From Rhodococcus triatomae (GTDB lineage Bacteria > Actinomycetota > Actinomycetes > Mycobacteriales > Mycobacteriaceae): 64,000 nucleotides of DNA. This document shows, piece after piece, positions 35,386 to 42,781 of this stretch. The position numbers and the translations under genes are program-made. The stretch spans positions 1,302,001-1,366,000 of the forward strand of contig NZ_CP048814.1 in assembly GCF_014217785.1 (NCBI RefSeq), written 5' to 3'. The notes beneath the pieces were generated by a model. That model worked only from the letters and a program-made list of their open reading frames with translations. It was not told where the DNA came from and did no database searches. Position 1 is the stretch's first letter. Each line of letters opens with the position of its first letter.

Positions 35386-36423
35386 ATGCCCACCCACATC
35401 GCCACCGCCGATCCCGTCGCCCACACGGCCCTCCTGGGTCTCGGGGTGTACCGGCCCCGACGGGTCGTCCCCAACGCCGAGATCGTCGACCGCATCGACT
35501 CCTCCGACGAGTGGATCCAGACCCGCTCCGGTATCACCGCTCGCCGCTGGGCCGAGCCCGACGAGACCATCGTCTCCATGAGCGTCGCGGCCGCCCGCGA
35601 CGCGCTCACCGCGTCGGGTCTCGCGGCCGACCAGATCGACGCGGTCGTACTGGCCACGTCCTCGCAGATGGTGCTGGGGCCGTCGGCGGGCGCGGTGGTC
35701 GCCACCGAGCTCGGCATGCACGACACCGCCGCCTACGACGTCTCCGCCGGCTGCGCGGGCTTCTGCTACGCGCTCGGCAACGCCGCGAGCCTCGTCCGCG
35801 CGGGCCAGGCACGCCACGTCCTGGTGATCGGTGTGGAGCGGCTGTCCGACCTGCTCGACACGGCCGACCGGACGTGCGCGTTCATCTTCGCCGACGGGGC
35901 AGGCGCGGTCGTCGTCGGTCCCGCCGACGCCGAGGGAATCGGCCCCGTCGCGTGGGGCTCGGACGGGACCCAGACCGCGGCGATCAAGCAGGACAAGGAC
36001 TTCGCCCAGTACTTCGCCGAGGTCGCCGAGGCCGAGGCCACCGGCGGCACCACGGAACGTCCCTACATCCGGATGAACGGCCAGGCGGTATTCCGCTGGG
36101 CGGTGACCTTCCTGGAGAAGGCCTGCCGCGACGCGCTGGAGAAGGCCGGTGTCACGGCGGAGGACCTGGACGCGTTCGTGCCGCACCAGGCGAACAGTCG
36201 CATCACCGATGCGCTGATCAGGACGCTGGGCCTGCCCGACGCCGTTGCCGTCGCCCGCGACATCGCCGAGTCCGGCAACACCAGTGCGGCGTCGATCCCG
36301 ATGGCCATGGAACAGCTCCTCCGCTCCGGCGGTGCCCGGCCCGGCGACACCGCGTTGCTGCTCGGCTTCGGTGCCGGGCTGGCCTATGCCGGGCAGGTCG
36401 TCCGGCTCCCCTCCATCGCCTGA
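35386..36423 (+). CDS. Ketoacyl-ACP synthase III (FabH-like)
   Basis: A 345-residue KAS III-type condensing enzyme. The catalytic triad is complete: Cys in VSAGCAGFCYA (about residue 125), His in VPHQANSRI (about residue 267) and Asn in ESGNTSAASIP (about residue 297). Substrate-channel features such as EWIQTRSGITARRW are standard. FabH enzymes start fatty acid synthesis, but here there is no fab operon, and the gene is divergently paired with a TetR repressor. It may therefore make a specialised acyl product. A short leader with a ribosome site GAGAGGAT precedes the ATG. Confidence 0.9.
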   Translation: MPTHIATADPVAHTALLGLGVYRPRRVVPNAEIVDRIDSSDEWIQTRSGITARRWAEPDETIVSMSVAAARDALTASGLAADQIDAVVLATSSQMVLGPSAGAVVATELGMHDTAAYDVSAGCAGFCYALGNAASLVRAGQARHVLVIGVERLSDLLDTADRTCAFIFADGAGAVVVGPADAEGIGPVAWGSDGTQTAAIKQDKDFAQYFAEVAEAEATGGTTERPYIRMNGQAVFRWAVTFLEKACRDALEKAGVTAEDLDAFVPHQANSRITDALIRTLGLPDAVAVARDIAESGNTSAASIPMAMEQLLRSGGARPGDTALLLGFGAGLAYAGQVVRLPSIA

Positions 36424-36443
36424 CCCGGGACTTCCGGCCCGGG

Positions 36444-36470
36444 TGTCACACCCGGGCCGTCGCCGGTGTC
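36444..36470 (+). promoter_or_regulatory. ECF41-type promoter of the CMD-sigma operon
   Basis: TGTCACA (36444-36450), exactly 16 bases, then TGTC (36467-36470). This is the ECF41 target motif TGTCACA-N16-CGTC with one mismatch, 36 bases before the CMD start. The -35 is also the centre of an 11-bp hairpin (36435-36459) that could terminate the preceding ketosynthase transcript. Confidence 0.65.
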
Positions 36471-36505
36471 TCCATGCCGAGAGCACGTACTCGACAGGAG
36501 GAATC

Positions 36506-37084
36506 ATGACCGGCAATACCAGGATCCCGAAGGCAGAGTTGACCGGCGTCTACGGCGCGATGGTCAAGCGGATGTCCCGCAAGATGCTCGGCGAGGTGGC
36601 CGAGCCGGTCGAGGTGGCGTGGCACAACCGGAAGGTGCTGAACTTCAGCTTCACCGTCGGCCGCAAGGCGCAGAAGTGGGACCGGTGCGACGAGAACCTG
36701 AAGTCGTTCGCCCACATGGCGGTGGCCGGCCTGGTCGGCTGCAGCTTCTGCCTGGACTTCGGCTACTTCCAGGCCCGCAACGACGGGCTCGACCTGACCA
36801 AGGCCCGCGAGGTGCCGCGCTGGCGCGAGTCGGACGTGTTCACGTCGCTGGAGCGCGAGGTGCTGGGGTACGCCGAAGCGATGACCCGGACCCCGCCGAC
36901 CGTCACCGACGAGATGTCCGCGCGCCTGCTCGAACAGCTCGGCGCACCCGCGCTGGTGGAGCTGACGGCATACATCGCGTTGGCGAACTTCATGACCCGC
37001 ACCAACACCGCCTTCGGCATCGAATCGCAGGGCTTCTCGACTGCGTGTGGCCTGGAGCCGCTCGCCGTACCCTCGACCACATGA
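36506..37084 (+). CDS. Carboxymuconolactone decarboxylase (AhpD-like) protein
   Basis: A 192-residue CMD-fold protein paralogous to that at 11988. The active-site helix contains VGCSFCLDFG with the CxxC pair, followed by the family pattern LVELTAYIALANFMTRTN. The ATG at 36506 follows AGGAGGAATC, a strong ribosome site. Its stop overlaps the sigma-factor start (ATGA), so partner and sigma factor are co-translated. The first pair, by contrast, is arranged tail-to-tail. CMD proteins near ECF41 factors are thought to be oxidoreductases or AhpD-type peroxide defences; the substrate is unknown. Confidence 0.88.
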   Translation: MTGNTRIPKAELTGVYGAMVKRMSRKMLGEVAEPVEVAWHNRKVLNFSFTVGRKAQKWDRCDENLKSFAHMAVAGLVGCSFCLDFGYFQARNDGLDLTKAREVPRWRESDVFTSLEREVLGYAEAMTRTPPTVTDEMSARLLEQLGAPALVELTAYIALANFMTRTNTAFGIESQGFSTACGLEPLAVPSTT

Positions 37085-37947
37085 GCGACGACCCGTTCGT
37101 CACCCACCGCGGCCTGCTCTTCACCGTCGCCTACGAGATGCTCGGCTCCGCCGCCGACGCCGAGGACGTCGTCCAGGAGACCTGGCTGCGGTGGGCGGAC
37201 GTCGACCGGTCCGAGATTCGTGACCCGCGCGCCTATCTGGTCCGGGTGGTCACCAGACAGGCACTGAACCGGCTCCGCACGGTGTCCCGCCGACGGGAGG
37301 AGTACATCGGCGAATGGCTGCCAGAGCCGCTGCTCACCGCTCCCGACGTGGCCGAGGACATCGAACTGGCGGAGAACGTCTCGATCGCGATGCTCACCGT
37401 CCTGGAGACCCTCGGCCCGGTCGAGCGGGCCGTGTTCGTACTGCACGAGGTGTTCGAGACGCCGTACCCGGAGATCGCCGAGGCGGTGGGCAAGACGCCG
37501 GCCGCGGTCCGGCAGATCGCGCACCGCGCCCGCGAACACGTCGGCGCGCGCCGGCCGCGGATGCGGGTCGACCGAGACCAACAGCAGGCGGCGGTCGAGA
37601 AGTTCCTGGCCGCCGTCTCGAACGGCGACGTCCAGGCACTGGTGGAAGTTCTCGCCCCGGACGTGGTGGTGATCGCCGACGGCGGCGGCATCGCGACGGC
37701 AGCCCGCAAGCCCATCGTCGGAGCAACCCGGGTTGCGACGTTCCTGGCCAGGTCGGCCGGGATCACGAACTTCGTCGCGACGGCCACCTGGTTGAACGGT
37801 ATGCCGGCCGCTCGCATCGACGTCCCGGGCACCACCCCCACCGCGGTGAGTCTGGTCGTCGAGGACGGCCGGATCACCCGCATCTACGCCGTGCGCAACC
37901 CGCACAAGCTCGGAGGACTGGACACGGTGACGGAACTACGGCGGTGA
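37081..37947 (+). CDS. ECF41-family sigma factor with SnoaL-like domain
   Basis: A 288-residue sigma factor with region 2 (HRGLLFTVAYEMLGSAADAE, ETWLRWADV) and region 4 (LGPVERAVFVLHEVFETPYP). A SnoaL-like C-terminal domain follows. ECF41 hallmarks are WLPEP (about residue 79), ADGGG (about residue 201) and the C-terminal NPHKL. The C-terminal domain substitutes for an anti-sigma factor in this group. An ECF41-type promoter stands before the CMD-sigma operon, which suggests autoregulation. Confidence 0.9.
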   Translation: MSDDPFVTHRGLLFTVAYEMLGSAADAEDVVQETWLRWADVDRSEIRDPRAYLVRVVTRQALNRLRTVSRRREEYIGEWLPEPLLTAPDVAEDIELAENVSIAMLTVLETLGPVERAVFVLHEVFETPYPEIAEAVGKTPAAVRQIAHRAREHVGARRPRMRVDRDQQQAAVEKFLAAVSNGDVQALVEVLAPDVVVIADGGGIATAARKPIVGATRVATFLARSAGITNFVATATWLNGMPAARIDVPGTTPTAVSLVVEDGRITRIYAVRNPHKLGGLDTVTELRR

Positions 37948-37950
37948 CCG

Positions 37951-38562
37951 CTACCGCGCAGCGGCCCCGCTCCCGGCCCGGCGCTGCAGCAGCGACTCCA
38001 TCGGACCGGCCAGGAAGAGCAGCAGCAGACTCAGGTAACCGACGGCATCGACCGCCACGCTGAGCACGAGCGCGACGAGGAACAGGCCGGCGATGACGGC
38101 CACCGGCACCACGGACGGTGCGGCGAGCCCGCCGGTCAGCTCCGGGTTTCGCGTCAGCGACCAGGCGATCGCCGTCAGGGCCAGCGCGCTGACCGCCATC
38201 GTTCCGATGTACAGCGCGCGGGTCGCGACGTCGTCGGCTCCGTCTGCCGCCAGCGCGGTCGGGAAGGGGAGGAACACGATGGTGAACGCCCAGAAGATGA
38301 GGGCGACGTCGAACAGCCGATCGTCCTTCACGACATTGCGCAGCATTCTGTGTTGGCCCCACCAGAATCGGAGGATCACGAGAAAGCTGAGCGCGAAGGC
38401 GCCGAGCTGGCCGGCATGATCGCGGAGAAGGTCTGCCGTCCCACCGTCGTGGTCGTTGGCGATGTCGACCAGAGGCAGGATCAGCAAGGTGATCGCGATG
38501 GCCACGATCGCATCGACGAAGGTCAGTACGCGGTCCAGGTCCCGTGAGCGTTCCAGCTCCAT
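37951..38562 (-). CDS. TMEM175-family (DUF1211) ion channel-like protein
   Basis: A 203-residue membrane protein with about six helices. The opening RVLTFVDAIVAIAITLLIL resembles the TMEM175 signature R-x3-FSD-A-x-x-AIAITLL, with Val in place of the Ser of FSD. Bacterial members form potassium-permeable tetrameric channels. The frame extends upstream, but the ATG at 38562 gives the normal N-terminus. It converges on the sigma gene and diverges from the OhrR-like gene, sharing its operator region. Confidence 0.82.
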   Translation of the reverse strand: MELERSRDLDRVLTFVDAIVAIAITLLILPLVDIANDHDGGTADLLRDHAGQLGAFALSFLVILRFWWGQHRMLRNVVKDDRLFDVALIFWAFTIVFLPFPTALAADGADDVATRALYIGTMAVSALALTAIAWSLTRNPELTGGLAAPSVVPVAVIAGLFLVALVLSVAVDAVGYLSLLLLFLAGPMESLLQRRAGSGAAAR

Positions 38563-38616
38563 GAGTGCCGAGCATCCCACGCGGAGCCGAGACGCGAGAT
38601 CGAATCCAGATACATT

Positions 38617-38637
38617 GTGCACAACTTGGTTGTGCAC
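38617..38637. promoter_or_regulatory. OhrR/MarR operator
   Basis: GTGCACAAC-TTG-GTTGTGCAC is a perfect 9-bp inverted repeat with a three-base centre, eight bases before the OhrR-like start. It is well placed for autorepression and may also touch the divergent channel promoter. Confidence 0.7.
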
Positions 38638-38644
38638 TACATTG

Positions 38645-39118
38645 ATGGACGTGATCGACGACCTCGCCCTCGAACGCCAGGTGTGCTTCGCCCTGTACTC
38701 GGCGTCCCGTGCCACGACCGCCGCCTACCGGCCGATGCTCGACAACCTGGGGCTCACCTATCCGCAGTACCTGGTCATGCTGGTGCTCTGGGAACACGAC
38801 GGCAGGGGCGTTCGCGAGATCTGCCGGGCGCTGGACCTCGACACCGGGACCCTGTCGCCACTGCTCAAGAGGCTCGAGAAGCTGGAACTGATCGAACGCA
38901 CCCGGCAGTCCGACGACGAGCGCCGCGTCGAGATCCGGCTGACATCGGCGGGGACGTCGCTGCGCGAGAAGGCGGCGCCCCTCCCCTCCACACTCGCGTG
39001 CGCGACCGGGCTGTCACCCGACGAGCACGTCGCACTGCGGGAGCTGCTGACCCGGCTGACCCGCTCCCTGCGAGACACACCCCGCCCCACCCCGACACAC
39101 GGAGAAGAGAACGCATGA
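38645..39118 (+). CDS. ohrR: MarR-family peroxide sensor, OhrR type
   Basis: A 157-residue MarR protein. ERQVCFALYSASRATTAAYR at residue 9-28 carries the N-terminal Cys that OhrR uses to sense organic hydroperoxides. The winged helix follows: LTYPQYLVMLVLWEHDG, REICRALDLDTGTLSPLLKR and the wing RTRQSDDERRVEIRLT. Oxidation of the Cys releases OhrR from DNA. The gene overlaps the ohr gene by four bases, and a perfect palindrome precedes it, so the pair is autoregulated. Confidence 0.9.
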   Translation: MDVIDDLALERQVCFALYSASRATTAAYRPMLDNLGLTYPQYLVMLVLWEHDGRGVREICRALDLDTGTLSPLLKRLEKLELIERTRQSDDERRVEIRLTSAGTSLREKAAPLPSTLACATGLSPDEHVALRELLTRLTRSLRDTPRPTPTHGEENA

Positions 39119-39537
39119 ACATCGTCTACACCGCCGAGGCCCTCGCCACCGGAGCGGGACGCAACGGGCACGCCCGCACCTCCGACGGCCGGCTCGACCT
39201 CGAACTGGCGATACCCACCGAGATGGGCGGGTCCGGGGACGGCACCAACCCGGAACAGCTGTTCGCCGCCGGATACGCCGCCTGCTTCCATTCCGCGCTG
39301 CAACTCGTCGCCCGCCAGGAGAAGGCGGACGCCACCGATTCCGCGGTCGGGGCACGGGTCGGTATCGGCCCGAACGGTGACGGCGGATTCGGGCTGGCAG
39401 TGACCCTCGAAGTCACCCTCCCGAATCTCCCCCACGACGAGGCGCTGGCACTGACGCAGAAAGCCCACCAGGTGTGCCCCTACTCCAACGCCACCCGCGG
39501 CAACATCGACGTGACCCTCGAGGTCACCGAAGACTGA
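39115..39537 (+). CDS. ohr: Organic hydroperoxide resistance protein (Ohr/OsmC)
   Basis: A 140-residue Ohr-type thiol peroxidase. Both redox cysteines are present in their family contexts, AACFHSAL (about residue 60) and VCPYSNATRGN (about residue 121). The N-terminal TGAGRNGHARTSDGRLDLEL, the Arg region and NPEQLFAAGYA are also typical. Ohr reduces organic hydroperoxides using dihydrolipoamide-type thiols. It is translated from an ATG overlapping the regulator's stop, behind GGAGAAGAGA. Confidence 0.93.
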   Translation: MNIVYTAEALATGAGRNGHARTSDGRLDLELAIPTEMGGSGDGTNPEQLFAAGYAACFHSALQLVARQEKADATDSAVGARVGIGPNGDGGFGLAVTLEVTLPNLPHDEALALTQKAHQVCPYSNATRGNIDVTLEVTED

Positions 39538-39570
39538 CCGCCCCCTGCCTCCCCCTACCCTCCCCTACTC

Positions 39571-39621
39571 GGGTGAAGGTGGCCTTCGACCGGTCTGACC
39601 GGTCGAAGGCCACCTTCACCC
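39571..39621. terminator. Perfect 23-bp hairpin between convergent genes
   Basis: Arms 39571-39593 and 39599-39621 are exact complements around the five-base loop TCTGA. It fills the gap between ohr and the convergent monooxygenase gene. The sequence resembles the hairpin at 17688-17742. Confidence 0.78.
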
Positions 39622-39627
39622 AGGAGA

Positions 39628-40908
39628 TCAGCCGGCGAGGTGGCCGCGCAGCGTGGCCGCGGTGTACTCGGTGCGGAACAGGCCGCGACGGGCGAGCACC
39701 GGGATCACCTCGTCGACGAAGTCCTCCAGATGGTCCGGGTACCGCGGAGGCATGAGGTTGAACCCGTCCGCCGCACCGCTGCGGAACCAGTCCTCGATCT
39801 CGTCGGCGATCGACTCGGGCGTCCCGATCATGGTGGCGTGGCCGCCACCGGCCGCGAGCGTTCCCAACAGCTCCCGCACCGTCGGGCGGTCCTTCTCGAC
39901 GATCGTGAGGATCGTCTGGTACCTGCCCTGGGGACCGGTGAACTCCGACAGCGGCGGGAGTGGAGGAACCGGGGCATCGAGATCCCACGCATGTGCATCC
40001 TGCTGCACGAACAGCGACAGCTGATCCAGCGACTGGGCCGTCGGCAGCAACGCGTCGAGTTCGGCCTTCTTCGCCCGCGCCTCCTCGACCGTCGAACCCA
40101 CGTACGTCACCAGGCCAGGCATCACCGTCACCGCATCCGGATCACGCCCGGCGTCGCGCACCCGTCGCCTCACGTCGCGGCGGTACCCGATTGCCGAATC
40201 CTTGTCGTAGGCCACCGAATAGATGCCCTCGGCGCAGCGTGCGGCGAGATCCCGTCCCGGACCCGACGCCCCTGCCTGGAACAGCACCGGCCGCCCCTGC
40301 GGTGAGCGCGGGACGGTGAGGGGCCCGTCGACCCGGAAGTGCGCGCCCCGGTGATCGATCGACCGCACCTGGTCCGGATCCGCGAACCGTCCGTTCCGAT
40401 CGAACTCGAGTGCCTGTTCTCCCCACGAATCCCACAGGGCCAGAGCGACATCGACGAACTCTCCGGCCCGTGCGTAGCGATCCTCGTGGGCAGGCATGGA
40501 CTCGAGGCCGTAGTTGCGGGCCTCCGCATCGAACATCGACGTCACGACGTTCCACCCGATCCTGCCGCCGCTGATGTGATCGAGCGAGGCCAGCATCCGC
40601 GCGGCCGGGAAGGGTTGGGAGAACGTCGTCGAGACGGTGGTGACCAGCCCGACCCGCTCGGTCGCGCGGGCCATCGCCGACAGCGCGGTCAACGGTTCGA
40701 GAAACCACCAGGCACCGGCGGCAGGATCGCGCACCGCGTGGCCGTCCGCGAAGAACACCGCGTCGAGCAGGCCCCGCTCCGCGGTCCGGGCCAGTTCCTC
40801 GTAGTAGCCGATGTCGCCGAGTCGTTCGGCCGGCGAGTCCGGGTGCCGCCACGCTGCCCCGTGGTGCCCGCATCCCCACAGGAACGCGTTGAAGTGCAAC
40901 TGCCGCAT
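39628..40908 (-). CDS. FMN-dependent monooxygenase, NtaA/SnaA/DszA family (second copy)
   Basis: A 426-residue flavin monooxygenase paralogous to the one at 6413: LHFNAFLWGCGHHGAAWRHP, DAVFFADGHAV, ASLDHISGGRIGWNVVTS, RYARAGEFVDVALALWDSW and the C-terminal GFNLMPPRYPDHLEDFVDEV. It needs reduced FMN from a separate reductase. It lies one base after an SDR gene, both behind a TPP riboswitch. That places the enzyme in a thiamin-responsive operon, so the substrate may be thiamin, a breakdown product or a precursor. This is inference; the protein family itself gives no such hint. Confidence 0.88.
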   Translation of the reverse strand: MRQLHFNAFLWGCGHHGAAWRHPDSPAERLGDIGYYEELARTAERGLLDAVFFADGHAVRDPAAGAWWFLEPLTALSAMARATERVGLVTTVSTTFSQPFPAARMLASLDHISGGRIGWNVVTSMFDAEARNYGLESMPAHEDRYARAGEFVDVALALWDSWGEQALEFDRNGRFADPDQVRSIDHRGAHFRVDGPLTVPRSPQGRPVLFQAGASGPGRDLAARCAEGIYSVAYDKDSAIGYRRDVRRRVRDAGRDPDAVTVMPGLVTYVGSTVEEARAKKAELDALLPTAQSLDQLSLFVQQDAHAWDLDAPVPPLPPLSEFTGPQGRYQTILTIVEKDRPTVRELLGTLAAGGGHATMIGTPESIADEIEDWFRSGAADGFNLMPPRYPDHLEDFVDEVIPVLARRGLFRTEYTAATLRGHLAG

Positions 40909-40909
40909 C

Positions 40910-41674
40910 TCAGTCCTTCACCAGGCCGCCGTCGACGACCAGGTTCTGGCCGGTCACCGCGCGCGACCACGGCGCGGCGAAGAACAGCACCGCGTCCGCG
41001 AACTCGTCGGGTGTGGTGACACTGCGCAGCGGGGTGCTCGTCGCGATGAGGTCGAACACCTCCTCCGGCGTGGCGGCGCTGGCATCGGTCGTGCGCAGCA
41101 GCCCCCCGGAGACCATGTTGACGGTGATCCCGTCCGGCCCGAGTTCGCTCGAGAGCGTGCGGGTCAACGACAGCGCCGCCGCCTTCGCGGCCGTGTAGTC
41201 GTGGTACGGCACGACGGGATTCTGGAACAGATTGGTACCGACGTTGACGATCCGCCCGAAGCCGGCGGACCGCATGCCCGGCAGCGCCGCCTGCGTCGTG
41301 TGGAGCATGCCCTGGACGCTGCCGCGCAGTTGCGCCTCGAACGCGTTCCACCCGATGCTGTCGGCCTTCTCCCTGGCATCACCGTTGAACGAGAACTCCG
41401 GCAGCGCGTTGTTGACCACGGTGGTGACGGCGCCACCGAACCGCTCCTGCCCCGCGGCCACCAGTGCGGACACCGACTCGGCGTCCGTCACGTCCCCCTG
41501 CACCGCGACGACGCGGTCGGTACCGATCTCCGCGACCAACCGTGCCGCCGCGTCCTCACTGCGATACCAGTTCACCACCACCCGGGCACCCTCGCGGGCG
41601 AAGGCCCGGGTGATCGCGGCGCCGAGGCCTCGGGCCCCACCGGTGACCAGCACGATTTGTTCGTCGATACGCAT
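40910..41674 (-). CDS. Short-chain dehydrogenase/reductase under TPP control
   Basis: A 254-residue classical SDR: cofactor motif VTGGARGLGAAI (TGxxxGxG), NNALPEFSF in the NNAG position, and the active-site Tyr and Lys in YHDYTAAKAAALSL. The C-terminus has GQNLVVDGGLVKD. It resembles 3-oxoacyl-ACP reductases, but the Asn-Asn-Ala-Leu motif and lone position suggest another substrate. The ATG at 41674 follows GAGGCGAGAG, which can be hidden in a short stem (41678-41698), a likely expression platform for the riboswitch upstream. Confidence 0.9.
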   Translation of the reverse strand: MRIDEQIVLVTGGARGLGAAITRAFAREGARVVVNWYRSEDAAARLVAEIGTDRVVAVQGDVTDAESVSALVAAGQERFGGAVTTVVNNALPEFSFNGDAREKADSIGWNAFEAQLRGSVQGMLHTTQAALPGMRSAGFGRIVNVGTNLFQNPVVPYHDYTAAKAAALSLTRTLSSELGPDGITVNMVSGGLLRTTDASAATPEEVFDLIATSTPLRSVTTPDEFADAVLFFAAPWSRAVTGQNLVVDGGLVKD

Positions 41675-41677
41675 CTC

Positions 41678-41698
41678 TCGCCTCTTTCACAAGGGCGA
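41678..41698 (-). promoter_or_regulatory. Shine-Dalgarno-sequestering stem below the TPP riboswitch
   Basis: On the minus strand TCGCC (41698-41694) can pair with GGCGA (41682-41678), which is part of the ribosome site GAGGCGAGAG of the SDR gene. Such a stem would let TPP binding block translation. The alternative pairing with the aptamer was not worked out. Confidence 0.45.
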
Positions 41699-41747
41699 AG
41701 GAACATCGGCACCCACGAACTCCGCTACCGGAAATCGCCCGCACCAC

Positions 41748-41828
41748 GCGACATCCCTTCGCCGGAATTACCCGGTTCAGGTTCGACGGGTGTGTTCTCA
41801 GCCGCCTGGTGGCAGCACCCCGTGTCAC
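41748..41828 (-). ncRNA. TPP (thiamin pyrophosphate) riboswitch
   Basis: The THI-box is nearly complete on the minus strand: GGGGTGC (41821-41815), GGCTGAGA (41803-41796), ACCCG, then ACCTGAACCGGGTAATTCCG (41783-41764) and GCGAAGGGA (41762-41754). Stem P1 is closed by GTGACA (41828-41823) and TGTCGC (41753-41748), six pairs with one G-U. A -10 box TACACT at 41845-41840 lies just upstream, so the RNA has its own promoter. It precedes the SDR and monooxygenase genes. Confidence 0.95.
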
Positions 41829-41862
41829 TTTCGGCGCCCAGTGTAGGCGCACCGGTTCGCGT

Positions 41863-42741
41863 TCAGTCGAAGGGGAACGCCACCCCGGTGAACTGCTGCG
41901 ACAACGTCCACAACCCCGCGGCCTTCGCGACGTCGTGCGACTTCTTGTTGGAGGAGACGACGTGCGGGTAGCCGCGTTGCTCCATGAATCCATCCGGTCC
42001 GAGATAGGTACCGCCCGCGACGCTCGGCACCGTCGCCGCATACAGCAACGGCAGCGCACCCATCTCGGCGGACTGGGCCAGGAAACGGTTGCCGAGTGCC
42101 ATCACCCGGTCCTGGATCGACTCGGTGTGCGCCTGGAGGTTGGTCGAGGCGTACCCGGGGTGCGAGGCCACCGACTTCACCGAGGAACCCGAGGCGGTCA
42201 GACGACGCTGCAACTCGTAGGCGAAGAGCAGATTGGCGAGCTTGGACTGCCCGTAGGCGGCCCACCGCGAGTACCGCCGGCGAGTCCAGTTGAGGTCGTC
42301 GAGATCGACGCTGCCGATCTGATGCAGTCCACTCGACATCGTCACGACCCGATCGGTCACCTTGTCGATCAGGTGGCCGGTGAGCGCGAAATGGCCGAGA
42401 TGGTTGGTGCCGATCTGCATCTCGAAACCGTCGACCGTGCGCCGCAGCGGCAGCGCCATCACGCCGGCGTTGTTCACCAGCACGTCGACCTCGTCGATTC
42501 CGTCGGCGAACTCCCGGATCGACGCCAGGTCCGCGAGGTCGAGCTTGCGGACCTCCGCGTTGTCACCGATCGAGCGCGCGACCCTCTCCCCCTTCTCGGT
42601 GTCCCGGCAGGCGAGCACGACGTGCGCGCCCGCCTTCCCGAGAGCGCGGGCGGCGACCTCGCCGAGCCCACTGTTGGCGCCGGTGACCACGAAGGTCCGG
42701 CCCTGCTGATCGTCGATGTCCGCGGCTGTCCACTGGGTCAT
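41863..42741 (-). CDS. Short-chain dehydrogenase (retinol-dehydrogenase-like)
   Basis: A 292-residue SDR with TGANSGLGEVAARALGKAG, NNAGVMALP, the catalytic YGQSKLANLLFAYEL and SHPGYASTNLQ. These match the atypical SDRs resembling retinol dehydrogenases and light-dependent protochlorophyllide reductases, common in Rhodococcus and mycobacteria. It is on the same strand as, and upstream of, the TPP-controlled genes. Those have their own promoter, so it is probably a separate unit. The substrate is unknown. Confidence 0.9.
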   Translation of the reverse strand: MTQWTAADIDDQQGRTFVVTGANSGLGEVAARALGKAGAHVVLACRDTEKGERVARSIGDNAEVRKLDLADLASIREFADGIDEVDVLVNNAGVMALPLRRTVDGFEMQIGTNHLGHFALTGHLIDKVTDRVVTMSSGLHQIGSVDLDDLNWTRRRYSRWAAYGQSKLANLLFAYELQRRLTASGSSVKSVASHPGYASTNLQAHTESIQDRVMALGNRFLAQSAEMGALPLLYAATVPSVAGGTYLGPDGFMEQRGYPHVVSSNKKSHDVAKAAGLWTLSQQFTGVAFPFD

Positions 42742-42781
42742 GCGCCCCAGCGTACGGACGTCTTCCCGGATGCGGCAGGGC

